Source: Pseudomonadota bacterium
GTDB lineage: Bacteria > Pseudomonadota > Alphaproteobacteria > Rhodospirillales > Magnetospirillaceae
DNA length: 22,461 nt
NCBI GenBank assembly: GCA_023426365.1
Contig: JAFAAW010000047.1
Location: forward strand, 1 to 22,461
Direction: 5' to 3'
Within the stretch, counting starts at the first letter, position 1, and each line of letters begins with the position of its first letter. Of the stretch, positions 22,337 through 22,461 are shown piece after piece. The notes beneath the pieces were generated by a model. It was given only the letters and a program-made list of their open reading frames with translations, was not told the origin of the DNA and made no database searches. Made by a program: the position numbers and the translations under genes.

Positions 22337-22461
22337 GGCCGCACTTCGCGGCCGCGAAATGTTCCGGCGGGTCCGCCCCGCCACCCCCCAGGCCCTCAGC
22401 CTGGGTTTTCCGGGTCTCACGACCCTACGTCTCCTAGACGTGAAGCCTCCCTGTTTGACTT
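22337..22461 (+). ncRNA. Candidate 6S RNA (ssrS), 5' part, cut by the window end
   Basis: No gene fits this stretch, but it is dense in perfect stems: GGCGGG/CCCGCC (22366-22382), CCCAGGC/GCCTGGG (22387-22405, then TTTT), GGGTC/GACCC and ACGTCT/AGACGT near 22412-22441. GGGTC at 22369-22373 can also pair long-range with GACCC. Two blocks resemble E. coli 6S RNA recalled from memory: ATGTTC followed by a GCGGG.CC segment (from 22359), and GAAGCC (22442-22447). They are 83 bases apart here against 91 in E. coli. In 6S RNA they flank the central bubble and terminal stem that mimic an open promoter for RNA polymerase. The 3' part lies beyond the window, so the closing stem cannot be tested. Alternatives are an mRNA leader, or a plain terminator at 22387-22409. 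The 5' end is approximate. Confidence 0.42.

Noticed and set aside
22156..22344. 62-codon minus-strand frame at the right end
   Set aside because: It overlaps the LysR 3' end and its terminators, and has no recognisable features.
1..22461. CRISPR arrays, tRNA genes, insertion sequences, prophage or defence genes
   Set aside because: No regularly spaced repeats, cloverleaf with CCA-type end, transposase motif or recognised defence protein was seen on either strand.

Overview
The window is GC-rich with the codon bias of a high-GC alphaproteobacterium. Gene content points to Rhodospirillales, most likely a Magnetospirillum-like spirillum: a single-domain bacteriohemerythrin, two tandem sCache chemoreceptors, a LysR regulator of the LsrB/VtlR type beside trxB, and an intergenic repeat of the alphaproteobacterial type that reads HARIKPGHDG in one frame. 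This placement is inferred from recognised families, not from a search. I see no transposase, integrase, phage gene, CRISPR array, tRNA or rRNA; it looks like ordinary chromosomal backbone.

Left part (1-7.5 kb): a plus-strand bacteriohemerythrin faces a block of minus-strand genes. In order of transcription these are a fused HyuA-HyuB 5-oxoprolinase/hydantoinase, a small Dabb-domain protein, an Xaa-Pro aminopeptidase of the three-domain M24 type, and a lipoprotein with two peptidoglycan-binding domains. The oxoprolinase and the aminopeptidase could together help salvage peptide-derived proline, glutamate and pyroglutamate.

Middle (7.6-13 kb): two tandem paralogous methyl-accepting chemotaxis proteins (sCache_2 sensor, HAMP, signalling hairpin). 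Next come a repeat-bearing intergenic region with a perfect 26-nt palindromic terminator, a small minus-strand membrane protein with an in-frame TGA near its end, a YbaK/ProX-type aminoacyl-tRNA deacylase, and a two-helix small membrane protein behind an AT-rich palindrome.

Right-middle (12.8-18 kb): a co-directional run of SPOR-like lipoprotein, the ABC-F ATPase Uup, an EamA-family exporter and an AmpD-type amidase (the last two overlap at ATGA). It converges on a minus-strand pair, an Lrp/AsnC regulator followed by the sulfur carrier TusA.

Right end (18-22.5 kb): a membrane-anchored diguanylate cyclase with an intact GGEEF site and inhibitory RxxD site, then a thiol-redox group: typical 2-Cys peroxiredoxin, thioredoxin reductase and a cysteine-free LsrB/VtlR-like LysR regulator. 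After the LysR terminator the window ends inside a structured, gene-free stretch that resembles the 5' two thirds of a 6S RNA gene. That candidate RNA and the TGA-interrupted small gene are the observations most worth checking.
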